Assembly (NCBI RefSeq): GCF_015706575.1
Contig: NW_024037047.1
Location: 2,918,632 to 2,982,631 of the forward strand
DNA length: 64,000 nucleotides
From: Patiria miniata
Taxonomy: Eukaryota > Echinodermata > Asteroidea > Valvatida > Asterinidae
Reading direction: 5' to 3'
In this document: positions 1 to 9,736 of the stretch, in pieces
Layout: the number at the start of each line of letters is the position of its first letter
Position numbering within the stretch: position 1 is the stretch's first letter
Notes under the pieces: generated by a model
Told to the model about the DNA's origin: nothing
Databases searched by the model: none
The model's input: the letters and a program-made list of their open reading frames with translations, nothing else
Position numbers and translations under genes: made by a program

Positions 1-1263
1 TAATGCACACTGATACTGCGCGATGTACGGCCGGCCAGACTGAATGTTGGCAGTGCCAGGGGCCGTGATCGATGTACGTTAAGCATAGTGGAATCAACCT
101 CCTCAAATATATTTTTAATTAGATGAGGCAAGTTTTAATCACTTCTGATGGTCAGTCTTGATAATTTTCGTGGTGCAAAGGAAAATAATCCAGGCACAAA
201 ACTACATGATTCCTTGTTCAATATGCTCCATTCAATCATGTGTTTTTATTCCTCCATGATTCAATCAGCAGCCCAAAAAAATGGCGAAATAATTTTTCCG
301 ACCTACCGACGCTATTTTGAAAGCCATGTAGTCGGAAGCAAAAGTGATTTTTTTCTTCACCTTAATTTCTTAATTTGAAACTTGCTTGTAAATATAATCC
401 ATACTTTCTAGATCAAGAAGGTTTAACACAGGTTTTGAAATGTTGATTTTTTTTTTTAAGTTAAAAACGTTGATATTTTTTTTCCCTAATTACAAAAAAT
501 ATCACAAGATCTCCTCTAAATTTTAAGGAAAAATCTTCCTTAAAGACTCCCCAGATTTGCTCTAAAATGCACCAGAGAGCCTCTAAAGTTCAAAATTTTT
601 CGGGGCCCTTAAGCGGGCCCCGAACCCCACACCGTGGCTTCGCAGGTTGGTGAATCACAACAAAACTTCCCCCACAGGTTTGAAAAAATCCTGGGGAGAA
701 CCCTGTATTGCATTGTTTAATACTGTATTACACTGTATAACATTGTATTACATTGTATTAAATTCCTGATGAATCCATTCATCAATTCAGTGTTAGGCCA
801 TATCATGCACAATCCATCTTATAAATAGTTTGCACAATATGGATAACTGTTTATTAAAATTCTGTGTGGTCATGATGATTTAGATAAGGTGAAAATTGTG
901 CTTACTACTCATCCAGCAGGGCCTTTGAAGTTCTGCCCATGCTGCCTGTTTGCAGTTTCTTAACACCACGTATCTTACATGTGTAATTTGTTGATGTAAA
1001 AGTTCACCCAGAAAAGTAACCGATAATACCGAATACCGCGGTGTGTTTTGTGGCGGTATACCGTGGACACTCAAAATCTATTACCGGCCAAGCCTTGTAC
1101 TGTTCAATTGTTTTGTTTCCTGTTTGGACTTTGACATGTCCCATACATGCCATAAGGTTTGTTTCACAAACAGAACCGAGGACTAGGGCTCATGTCCTCT
1201 GTTATCTCACGTCACCCATTGTCTCAAGTCCGCAGATATAAAGGAAAACCTGTACATCCTTAC
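1..1263. other. LRP5/6 intron (window edge)
   Basis: I see no EGF-3 exon in either frame of the minus strand. The stretch is AT-rich. At about 710-770 there is a short run of imperfect tgtattacat units followed by cctgatgaatccat. The same arrangement follows the satellite at 6418-6725, so these are copies of one repeat family. Nothing else is recognised. Confidence 0.6.
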
Positions 1264-1467
1264 CTGATTGTCTTGAAGAGTGGAAGACAAGAATGTCCAA
1301 GACATATTCCAGGCCGTCTTGGATGAGCGTCCGGTTCTGACCATTAGTCTTATTGGCTCTCTCGATGCTCTGCGTGTTCCAATCAGCCCAGTAGATGTAA
1401 TCCTCGTACTGTGTCAGACCAAAGGGGTGGGGGAGATCATCAGGAATGACGCGACGTCTATTACCAC
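1264..1467 (-). CDS. LRP5/6: LRP5/6 coding exon 12: end of propeller 3
   Basis: The 204-nt exon encodes [58 protein letters not shown] and HSSRQS plus one base. It closes propeller 3; [12 protein letters not shown] and [10 protein letters not shown] are near-identical to LRP6. The donor is TCAG/GTAAGG. In vertebrates, as I recall, EGF 3 is in the same exon; here it must be in a separate exon, which is not seen in the remaining 1263 bp. Confidence 0.94.
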
Positions 1468-1689
1468 CTGAGAAGAGAAGGAATCATTGGATTTTTCTTA
1501 AGGTACAAATTCTTCTGCCTCACAAATTAGGTTGTATAGACATCAAATTTAGGCAACCGGCCGTTATTTTAGCTTGCTGACCAGTCTTGTTGACATGACG
1601 ATGGATTATCCATGCCCAGTGGCGAGGCCGGCTAGACTCACTAAATGCATGAGGATTTTATTACACAACATGCGGTTCTTGTCAGAAGG

Positions 1690-1917
1690 CTGGTGTCTGG
1701 CCGGAAAGAATGTTGCAACCCGACGCTGTTTTTTTTTCTTCGTATATCATCTCAATGAAGGTCAGTCAATGCAAAAATGATATGACCCATGAATCTGGGA
1801 CTAAGAAATATTTCCAACTTTGTTAGGAAGTACTTAGAAAATTTTCTTGACTCTCCATAGACTTTGTACACAACCGTTGCAGTAGCGCCAGGTTGCAACA
1901 TTCTTTCTGTCTGGCCT
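1690..1917. mobile_element. Small inverted-repeat element (MITE-like) in LRP5/6 intron
   Basis: The left end (ggccggaaagaatgttgcaa at about 1699) is the inverse of the right end (ttgcaacattctttctgtct followed by ggcc at 1917). The inner flanks also match partly (cccgacgctg against cagtagcgccagg). The interior is AT-rich and non-coding. No clear target duplication could be set, so the superfamily is unknown. Remaining sequence of this intron (1468-2168) shows no genes. Confidence 0.55.
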
Positions 1918-2168
1918 GCATTGGCAGGTCAATAGTTTTAAATATATAAAAAGGCACTCATAAAGTTATTTGGCAATTTTTGTGATGAGGTACGTGTGGA
2001 ATATGAAATTCGTTAGACTGAGAACATTTGGAGTAATTAAAAAATAAGAAAACAAGACTTGATTTTAGAGCATGATCCCACAGAGCCATGTTAGAAAGTC
2101 AGGCCACAGCCAAGTAAATCAGATTCAGGCTTTCAGTCTCATAGAGCAAAGACTAGCATCACACTTAC

Positions 2169-2350
2169 CAATCAGATCCGCAGACTCGATAGTGTTGGTG
2201 TCCAGTGAAGTCCAGTACAGTCTCTTCTCTAGGTAGTCTATGGTCAAGCCGTTTGCACGGCCACCGCGATAAATGACACTGCGATGTGTGCCGTCCATGT
2301 AGGCACGCTCTATCTGCGCCTGACCACTGAAATCTGACCAGTACATGTAG
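2169..2350 (-). CDS. LRP5/6: LRP5/6 coding exon 11: propeller 3, blades 3-4
   Basis: The 182-nt exon encodes G-YMYWSDFSGQAQIERAYM, GGRANGLTIDYLEKRLYWTS and LDTNTIESADLIG. Conserved LRP6 features are YMYW, IERA, RANGLTIDY and LDTN.IES. The blade motif is YWTS (serine for the usual aspartate). The acceptor is ccccccgacag and the donor is ATTG/GTAAGT. Confidence 0.95.
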
Positions 2351-3124
2351 CTGTCGGGGGGAAATTAAAACATAACTTATTTTCTTTGTTTGTAAGCTGA
2401 AGTCTCAGGATTATTTATTAGTGCACCATCTGGTAGCACAAAACACAACAGTGGTAAACAGCGGTATTGAAAGCTGTAATTATCACTATAATGAGACATT
2501 ATACCAAAATGCAGTTTATAGTGGAGACTAGAACCAGGCATGCAACTGGGAATTTAGAGGGGAAAAAATAGGAAATTCCAAACCATTTGTAGTGGCATTC
2601 ATGTGAAGTAAAAAGCGAGGAAATCAGAGATCAGAAGAAAAGTTGCATGCCTGTCGAACTTAAACAACCCTTTTGCCAAGTCGAATACAATCAATTACAA
2701 ACTTTGAAGCAGGATTATAACTCCTCTCAATGTGTGGGGAAATGTGGTATGCGTACATTATTCCACTGAGTATGAAAATTCCAAAGATGTCTGTGTCAAA
2801 CAGGATTTCAAGAAAAAATAGAAAGCAATAATAAACAGTTGTCAAACAATTTACAAAACAGAAATTGTCAAAATCTTGTGTAATGGAATTGTTTGTCCTG
2901 GTGGTGTCATTTTGTAACAATGGAATTTGCCTTTCACCATTATCAATAATACATGAAACCACTCACTGCTCTAAGGCAGTGCGTGCATCCGTTGTCTAAA
3001 GCTACTGTCTAGGTTTTTTACAACTATGGGTTCATAGGAACATGCTGACAATATCTGTAGCCATAGCTCTAGAAGCCAATTTCACCCACAGCCTTGGTAG
3101 AAACAAACATGGTCTGGTACCTAC
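2351..3124. other. LRP5/6 intron, nothing recognised
   Basis: AT-rich intron between exons 10 and 11. A 100-codon open frame on the minus strand has no similarity I recognise and no coding-like composition. No repeats were noticed beyond short homopolymers. Confidence 0.5.
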
Positions 3125-3351
3125 CCTTCTGATGGGTGCAATGCTATGGATCGTGGAGACTGTACTCGCTCCCACACTAACACTCGTCTGGCTGAACCAT
3201 CTAGCCGCGCCACCTCGATGCGGTCCGTTCCCGTGTCAGAGAAGTAGATGTTGTGCGCAACCCAGTCGATGGCCATGCCTTCTGGGAAACTCAGACCAAA
3301 CTCAATGACGTTCTCGACACCGCTGCCATTCAGGAAGGCTCGACTTATTGT
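3125..3351 (-). CDS. LRP5/6: LRP5/6 coding exon 10: propeller 3, blades 2-3
   Basis: The 227-nt exon encodes [59 protein letters not shown] and [11 protein letters not shown]. The blade motif reads YFSD instead of YWTD or YWAD. The acceptor is tttttttttcttaag and the donor is GAAGG/GTAGGT. The exon starts in phase 0 and ends in phase 2, consistent with its neighbours. Confidence 0.95.
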
Positions 3352-3422
3352 CTTAAGAAAAAAAAAAGATTAATTAATTGATACATGTTTACTGATGACG
3401 TCTCTTCACATCTTGTGCATGT

Positions 3423-3840
3423 GCTGGTACACATAATCTGTTGTGCAGATACATTCCCTACCCAACTTGCATCAGATCAAAACATGCTAATCACATTGCA
3501 CATAATTTGTACATTTTTAAAGTAGAAATGGTCATCAACAACCAACGTTGGAATGACCACGTTACCAATATTAAGTAATAATCCATACAAGTCGGAGGAA
3601 CTCTTACTTTGAATAAAATGTTCTGGGCCAAATTTCACATGCTGGTACACATAATCTGTTGTGCAGATACATTCCCTACCCAACTTGCATCAGATCAAAA
3701 CATGCTAATCACATTGCAAATAATTTGTACATTTTCAAAGTAGAAATGGTCATCAACAATCAACGATGGAATGACCATGGCACCAATATTAAGTAATAAT
3801 CCATACAAGTCGAAGGAACTCTTACTTTGTATGAAATGTT
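3423..3840. repeat. 218-bp tandem duplication, about 1.9 copies
   Basis: The segment starting gctggtacacataatctgtt at 3423 recurs at 3641, and the segment cttacttt at 3603 recurs at 3821, giving a constant period of 218 bp. The copies differ at only a few positions, so the duplication is fairly young. It lies in the LRP5/6 intron between exons 9 and 10, directly next to a piggyBac-like MITE. Confidence 0.85.
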
Positions 3841-3864
3841 TTTGTACTTCATTCAATCTAATAA

Positions 3865-4233
3865 TCCTAACCTTCCCAAGTCCTCCGAAATCATCTTTGC
3901 AAAACGAAGGATTTTGCAGGATTGAGGCTGTGTCAAGGTCTTGGGCCGGACCTTGTGTTGTTTATGCTCAGCCATGCATAAATTTAGGCCTAAATTATAC
4001 TTGAAATCTTCCGCACTGCTCCATGATATCACTGGCTCTGCCTCAAGATATTAACAGCACTGCAGGATTTTGCAGGATTGAGGCAGTGGTCACCCCTCCA
4101 AGAACCATATTCAAGAAATAACGGAGGATTATGCAGGATTGAGGCTGAATACAATTAAACATGAAGGCAGTTGGAGGATTTTGCAGGATTGAGGTTACAA
4201 TACATCCTAACAAAAATGCCTAGGGAGTCAGGG
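3865..4233 (-). mobile_element. piggyBac-like MITE, copy 1
   Basis: The 369-bp element has ends tCCTAACC and CAGGGTTAA. It is homologous along its length, in inverted orientation, to the element at 31169-31574, whose ends are cleaner (TTAA/CCCTAA...TTAGGG/TTAA). TTAA target sites and CCCTAA-type termini are typical of piggyBac-type transposons; the family name is inference. The interior repeats the word ggattttgcaggattgagg. It is non-coding. Confidence 0.7.
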
Positions 4234-4407
4234 TTAAAGATTGTAAAATTGCAATTTTTCGATTGAGGCAACATTTAAATTACATCAATAACTTGAGATT
4301 CACGTCTGGTTGCACTACCAAATGGCATCGTTACATAGCCCTTCCTTGGTCTATTGGATTTTGTTTGTTAATTTCAAAAATAAAATGGAGAATTACTACA
4401 AACCAAC

Positions 4408-4697
4408 CTTTGCATCGATATCACTCCAGTATATCCTGTTATCATTGATGTCAAAATCCAACGCCCCTGCTTCTTTCACCCCGGTCAGCGGTATCTCAAC
4501 ATCATTGTGATTGGTCTCTAGTGATATCCGTCGGATGTCGCTAGCCAATGAGAACAGCAGGAAGGCCTCGGGGACGATGCAGGTGCGCTGGTCAGCCAGA
4601 AGCTCGTAGCCGATTGGACAGGAGCAGGTGTTGCCCGGAGGGAGGTAGAAACAGAGGTGGGAACAGCCGCCGTTGTTGTCACCGCAAGGGTTGTGAC
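4408..4697 (-). CDS. LRP5/6: LRP5/6 coding exon 9: EGF-like domain 2 and start of propeller 3
   Basis: The 290-nt exon contains no convenient methionine but is fully open. It reads [39 protein letters not shown], then [17 protein letters not shown] and [17 protein letters not shown]. The first part is EGF 2 with six cysteines; the second opens propeller 3. A 290-nt length is what I recall for the equivalent vertebrate exon. The acceptor is ctgtcgaccag and the donor is AAAG/GTTGGT. Confidence 0.95.
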
Positions 4698-4835
4698 CTG
4701 GTCGACAGGAAACAAGAAATGCATAGGGGACCAGTGAATAAGGAATGATTTGGTATAACAGGAATAACGGTAACTGCTGATCAATTTCTTGATTTAAATT
4801 TTGCTATTAAAATTCCTTACATTTTGTGTTGAGTG

Positions 4836-5175
4836 TAAAGGTCTAAATGTTACAGTGTCTGACAGTGCATGGGAAAATAGTGTCTGTGTTCTTGGGCAAG
4901 ACACTTTACTACCGTCTACGATAGGCTCTATCCACCAGGGAGTATATTAAATGAGTATGTGTGAAGTACAGAGGTTTAATGGTTCAGGTGTCCGACTTGT
5001 TTAACAGGTGCATGGGTTTTGAGCCCTGACTGGCACAAAGTGTAGGTGTTCTTGGGAAAGACACTTTACAACAATCGCCTGTGGATACCTGTGACGATAT
5101 GACCAGATTGTGCTTAACTCAAGCCGCTGCGTAAAACTGGTCTCATGGCCTGACAAACAGGGGTGATTAGTGAGA
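4836..5175 (+). mobile_element. tRNA-derived SINE, one fuller and one partial copy
   Basis: At about 4965-5165 a degenerate tRNA-like head (ggtgcatgggttttgagccc resembles a B box) is followed by tgttcttgggaaagacactt. A second ttcttgggcaagacactt lies at about 4890. This ttgggcaagacactt core follows the tRNA head in SINEs of several marine invertebrates. Both copies are old and lie in the intron between LRP5/6 exons 8 and 9. The rest of that intron (5176-5512) shows nothing. Confidence 0.6.
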
Positions 5176-5512
5176 AGACCATTGAGACATTGGCATAAAA
5201 TGCTATATCAACCACCTAATTATCGGGATTCAACAATTGAGATTCAGCTTTTAAGGGCTGAAAATTTGATAGATACATTTCAAAGAAGCTCACTGTTAAA
5301 CCCAAACATCTTACATTCTTCAAACTTAAATTAGATACCACCAAGGATTCTGATAGGATTTCGTTGGATTTAGGATGGCACAGCCTACCCACTATCACTT
5401 GACATGGGATTTAATGCCAAGTGAAAAGCAAACACAAAAGTGTAAACAAAAGGAATGGCCGATCGATTGATTACTTGATCAATTGATTGATTGACTGACT
5501 AGCTGTGAATAC

Positions 5513-5650
5513 CTCGTATTCCTCTGACACTGCTTGCTGTCAAACCCATAACATCCGATGTCTCCATAATCATCTGTCGGTCCTCTCCCGTGTGTTTGTT
5601 GACTCGCTCAATGGTCCTCCGCTGCCAATCAGTCCAGTAAATGAAGTCAC
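5513..5650 (-). CDS. LRP5/6: LRP5/6 coding exon 8: end of propeller 2
   Basis: The 138-nt exon encodes GDFIYWTDWQRRTIERVNK, DRQMIMETSDVMGLTA and ends VRGIRG. YWTDWQRR.IERV is identical to vertebrate LRP6 at this position. The acceptor is gtttgttctctcag and the donor is CGAG/GTATTC, with a weak +5. Exons 7 and 8 sum to 389 nt, which matches the sum of two vertebrate exons but with the intron in a different place, if my memory of those exon sizes is right. Confidence 0.92.
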
Positions 5651-6135
5651 CTGAGAGAACAAACATACAAAATTGGTCAAATACTCTGTATGCTGTTTGC
5701 GATTGCCAGACTTGAAGGGATTTGACCTGCATGCCTCAAAACGTCACTAAAGCCTTGTGTAGAGCCCAAGCCCCTTGCAGCATGGGATCCAAGCTGATCA
5801 ACCTATTAGCACCTTTCCTACATTGTGTTACATTGTATTTATACCCTGTAAAACTCATGAAACCATAGAGAGCCTGGGCAGGTTTTGGTCAATACAGGAG
5901 GAAAAAGGCAAGGCAGTTTAGGGCAGTGCAGGTGCTATTGGATTGATGACCTAGGGAATTTTGTTTTATAAGTCTAGATACTTTGAGTCATGTTAGTACC
6001 CGATAGAATTTAACTCATCTAGCAAACTACAGTCAAACATATGCACTGTTTTCAGCACTAACCCACAACAGTTACCGCACAAAGCCAGTAAAGGATCTCT
6101 AGCTTGTGCTCGGACAGAATTAATCCTGAACTCAC
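5651..6135. other. LRP5/6 intron with a weak repeat remnant
   Basis: At 5818-5885 the words ttacattgtattt and ccctgtaaaactcatgaaac match the tail that follows the satellites at 710-790 and 6418-6760. It is the same repeat family with almost no tandem units. Nothing else was recognised. Confidence 0.5.
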
Positions 6136-6386
6136 CTAGGAGACTGAAGCCGAATATATGCGGTATCTCATTATCCACCAGGACCCTTCGATTCCGTCCG
6201 TCCATGTCCACAACCTCGATTCTGTCCTCTTTACCGTCGCCCCAGTAGATCTTGCCCCCCTCGTGGTCGATGGCGATACCGTTGGGCCAACTGATGGAGG
6301 TATTGATGAGGACCGAGCGACCGGTGCCGTCTAAGCTGGCTCTCTCGATCTTGGGAGTTTCACCCCAGTCACTCCAGTACATCAAC
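6136..6386 (-). CDS. LRP5/6: LRP5/6 coding exon 7: propeller 2, blades 3-5
   Basis: The 251-nt exon encodes [49 protein letters not shown] and [10 protein letters not shown]. These match LRP6 propeller 2 (PKIERA, WPNG, KIYWGD and HIFGF are all conserved). The acceptor is gatgtccaacag and the donor is CTAG/GTGAG. The downstream intron side is quiet, but a 20-bp satellite begins only about 30 bp upstream of the acceptor. Confidence 0.95.
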
Positions 6387-6417
6387 CTGTTGGACATCAA
6401 ACAGGTGTATTAAATCA

Positions 6418-6725
6418 TTAGACATTGTTTGGCACTGTTTGACATTGTATGACACTACATGACATTGTATGACATTGCATGACATTGCATGACATTGTAT
6501 GACATTGCATGACATTGTATGACATTGCATGACATTGTATGACATTGCATGACATTGTATGACATTGCATGACATTGTATGACATTGCATGACATTGCAT
6601 GACATTGTATGATACTGTATGACACTGTATGACAATGTATCACATTGCATGACATTGTATGATACTGTATGACACTGTATGACAATGTATCACATTCTAT
6701 GATACTGTATGACATTGTATTTATT
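6418..6725. repeat. 20-bp satellite (two alternating 10-bp units)
   Basis: Regular units gacattgtat and gacattgcat alternate for about 300 bp and become less regular at both edges (gatactgtat, gacactgtat). There are no spacers, so it is a simple satellite. It produces long spurious open frames on the minus strand. It sits about 30 bp upstream of the exon-7 acceptor of LRP5/6. A non-repetitive tail (ttccctgatgaatccattaa) follows it and also follows the weaker run near 760. Confidence 0.95.
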
Positions 6726-6759
6726 CCCTGATGAATCCATTAAACCATACAACGCTTGG

Positions 6760-7273
6760 ACTGTTTTAGGTGGAAAAGACTTAACAGGAATGTTTGGGGA
6801 AGTACAGGAACTAAACATGAGTTAAGCTACATGTAGTTATCAAATTAAATTCAACTTAATAATGTACCGGAACCTCTTCTCTTGCTGGCAAATTCACCAA
6901 ATCCATCCCAGCAGCCAAAATCAAGTGACCATTTTTAAAAGTCAAGTGCTATCTGCCTACTTAAACTATGGCTGACTAGCTATGACTGTTTATGTACATG
7001 TATTGGTAGCTTGATTCAGCTACTTGTATACATATTCTTTATCTACTGGGTGACTGACATTAAAACCAGCTGTACCGGTATCTACTAGCTACATGTAATA
7101 CTAAATGTATGTTTTTCCTGCTAATGGCATTTGACTTGTCACAGTGCTCTATCAAAACGTGATCTGACTGGTGGTGACTAGCCTGTATATAAAGGCATGG
7201 CACAAGCATACGATTGACTGTCTTTGACTGTTCAGACAGCAGAAGGGTTCACGTTATAGATTTATTTACTTAC
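6760..7273. other. LRP5/6 intron remainder, nothing recognised
   Basis: This AT-rich intron stretch between the satellite tail and exon 6 has several tacatgta-type words but no gene or clear element. Confidence 0.45.
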
Positions 7274-7469
7274 CCTGCCAAAGGATCAACTGCAATCGCT
7301 CTTGGCTCGTCTAGCCCTTCCGAGATCAAAACCTTCCTGGATGTTCCATTCAGTCGGGACACTTCAATCCTGTCGGTGCCAGTCACTGTCCAGTACAGGT
7401 TACGTGCGATCCAGTCGATGGCGATACCCTCTGAATGGTCAATGTCTGATGTTACGATGTACTCACTCG
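7274..7469 (-). CDS. LRP5/6: LRP5/6 coding exon 6: propeller 2, blades 2-3
   Basis: The 196-nt exon encodes [37 protein letters not shown] and [18 protein letters not shown]. The usual YWTD motif here reads YWTV: the aspartate that normally caps the blade turn is valine (codon GTG). The acceptor is ttttatcacacag and the donor is GCAGG/GTAAGT. The phase agrees with both neighbours, so the exon itself is not in doubt. Confidence 0.95.
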
Positions 7470-7651
7470 CTGTGTGATAAAACAAGAAGAGAACATAAAA
7501 CATGAATGACAACATTCCGCGGCAATTTCTCTGGCAAGGTAACAATTTCTTTGATGTAGAATTCCACAAAATACTCACTTAGTACAGAATGTCTCTTGCT
7601 GTCTTTTATGAGTATTTAACAAAAGTTTCAAAAACTGGACAAGGTAAAAAA

Positions 7652-7994
7652 AACAAAAAAACGTCGGTGAAGGGCAAAACCTAATTTGATTTATATCACC
7701 CCGGCGCAAAAATTCCATCTTATAATAGTTTATGCGGTACCTGCTGCTATGTACATCAGATTCGAACCGGCCAACCGATCCCGTTAGCTCGGTGGTCGAG
7801 TGGTAAGACATCTGCACTAGAAAGCAGGAGGTCGTGGGTTCGAGTCCCACCCGAGTGATTTTTTCCAACTTTCACTCGGGAGGTAACACACTGAGTATAC
7901 AGTGTTTAAAAAAACCAAAAAAAAACAAACGTCGGTGAAGGGCAAAACCTAATTTGATTTATATCACCCCGGCGCACAAATTCCATCTTATAAT
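7652..7994 (+). mobile_element. tRNA-derived SINE flanked by two copies of its body
   Basis: A tRNA-like head at 7783-7858 has an A-box-like tggtcgagtggtaag, a B box ggttcgagtcc and a perfect gtggg/cccac T stem. A 60- to 70-bp segment beginning cgtcggtgaagggcaaaacc occurs at about 7660 and again at about 7933, on either side of the head. The arrangement looks like two SINE bodies with one head between them, by tandem insertion or recombination. It lies in the intron between LRP5/6 exons 5 and 6. Confidence 0.8.
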
Positions 7995-8123
7995 GGACAA
8001 GGTAAAACGCATCTCGTTAATTTATGTACATGTTATTTTTTCGTTGCAAAGTTGTTCAGTTAAGATATGCAGTTAAGATGGTTCCTACGATGAAATTCTA
8101 TAAATAATCCAGCCCATCTTTAC

Positions 8124-8324
8124 CTGAACCGTCCAGTTTTGCTCTCCTGATTGCCTTGACATCATTATCGGTCCAGTAGATAAAGCCTTCGACCGGATCA
8201 TAGTCGATAGCCACAGCGTGTTGGATATCATCCAGTGGTACGATGATATCCGTGTAGTCCGGTGTGTCTAGCGAGATCTTGCGAATGTCTCTGCGGCGGG
8301 CTAGGATCAGGATTTCTTGAGCAC
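8124..8324 (-). CDS. LRP5/6: LRP5/6 coding exon 5: start of propeller 2
   Basis: The 201-nt exon encodes [20 protein letters not shown], then [18 protein letters not shown] and [11 protein letters not shown]. This is almost residue for residue the start of LRP6 propeller 2. The acceptor is caccacctcag and the donor is TCAG/GTAAAG. Together with the next exon it makes 397 nt, which from memory equals one vertebrate LRP5 exon, so a lineage-specific intron probably sits between them. Confidence 0.95.
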
Positions 8325-8454
8325 CTGAGGTGGTGTCCACACACACAAAATAATAGTGAGCATGAAGACCTCAACATACTTGTACCTGGCTCGTTAAAAA
8401 AAAATTGGCCAAGTAGAGAAACAATCAGCTGAAAACCAGCCATAAGGAAGACAC

Positions 8455-8958
8455 TAGGCATGCGCGACTGGTTAACTTGTATAGTCGACTAGTCGTGTGA
8501 TAACAAGTTGTGACTAGTTGACTAATCAGGCTATTAACACATTATTTATTTATCCAGTAATACCTCTAGTCAATGGAGCAATGTAGCATATGGATCTGCG
8601 CATGTGCAATAACAATTTGGAACGATGTCACACTTATCCAGTTTTGTGTGGGTAAAGTTTTACCACGTTTATACCTTAAGTTTGAACGGCTTATTAGGCA
8701 GTTTTGAACAAAAATCTGTTTGCCCAACAATTCAGTGATCATATCTATAATTACATGTACCAGTATGCTTACGGTACATCGACAAACTCGACGACGTGCA
8801 TGTACATGTACATACATGTATGCACCGTTCGTGACTGTGTAGTGCAACTGCTAGCCCCAGCATAGTGGAACGACTATAGTTGACTGACTAAACAATTGGC
8901 AGTCGTGACTTACCAATGCCTTTTAGCATTGGCGACTAGTCGACTAGTCGCACATGCT
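8455..8958. mobile_element. Inverted-repeat element with cgactagtcg termini, possibly hAT-like
   Basis: The left end taggcatgcgcgactgg at 8455 is inverted at the right end (agtcgcacatgctg to 8958), and subterminal regions at both sides carry repeated gactagtcgac words. The flanks (gaagacac and aaaagacg) resemble each other, which could be a decayed 8-bp duplication as made by hAT elements. It is about 500 bp and non-coding. Confidence 0.45.
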
Positions 8959-9219
8959 GAAAAGACGCACAATATGGCATTCTGGCTAAGGAATCATAAA
9001 AGGAAATATTTTGTCTTAGCAAGTTTCTGTGCTGATCAGTTCCGTGAAATTGGCCGTTAGGTTATAGTGAACTCTGCTACTCACGTTTTATTTCTTAGGA
9101 CTCGCAGTGCAATTCGTAACAAAGGGGATGCCCTAAACATGGCCCATTTTATCAGGATCTACATGTACCGGTATGTACATGTATACTTGTGCATGTACCG
9201 TTTCAAGTGAGGCAGTTAA

Positions 9220-9736
9220 AGGGAAGATACAACATTTGCAAACATCAAAAAAAGAAATTATCAATTTATCACAAAATATCTTACTGGATTGTTAGGAAAG
9301 ACAGTCCAAAGCATCCTGTAAAGTTGGGGCTCCTGGTTTGCTGACATTTTCAAGAAAGACTGTATTTTTCCAACGCTGGTCGGCCGACCAGCGTTGGAAA
9401 AAAATGGCTTTTTTCCCAAAAGTGCTCCTACTTTTTTATATTTTGTTCGTCTGCTTTTTCTTTGCAATTGATTACACACCTGTGAAGACTACGACCCTGC
9501 TAGACTGATTCTCTGATCTTACAATTCCTAAAAGGCTATCAATTGCTCCGTTTCATATTAAGTGGGGTCAGGGAACCAGACTACAAGAATATGATTGGTT
9601 TTCTTGTTTTTTTTCCAGCATCTGCGAACCCAAAACGTGAAACAAGTCAGTTTAACAATATTTGCTATAACATACTAATCCTCCAAATCCATATACATCT
9701 GAAAATTGCAGCAAAAGCAAATGTTGTACATTCCCT
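9220..9736. mobile_element. TTAA-flanked MITE, copy A, with perfect internal palindrome
   Basis: The 517-bp element is bounded by TTAA at 9216-9219 and 9737-9740. Its ends AGGGAAGATACAACATTTGC and GTTGTACATTCCCT are inverted. A second copy lies at 21326-21826 in the same orientation. In the middle is a perfect 38-bp palindrome (five T, ccaacgctggtcgg, its inverse, five A) at about 9372-9410. TTAA duplications suggest a piggyBac-type mobiliser (inference). Confidence 0.8.

Noticed and set aside
6369-6715. Three overlapping minus-strand open frames of 60-93 codons (MQCHTMSCNVIQ-type)
   Set aside because: They are translations of the 20-bp satellite; all frames are open because the unit lacks stop codons on that strand.
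7783-7858. Possible functional tRNA gene
   Set aside because: The T arm is perfect but the anticodon loop has the wrong size, the acceptor stem pairs poorly, and SINE body sequence follows.
7575-7868. Open frame containing GLEPTTS
   Set aside because: This peptide is the usual chance translation of an antisense tRNA-derived SINE head.
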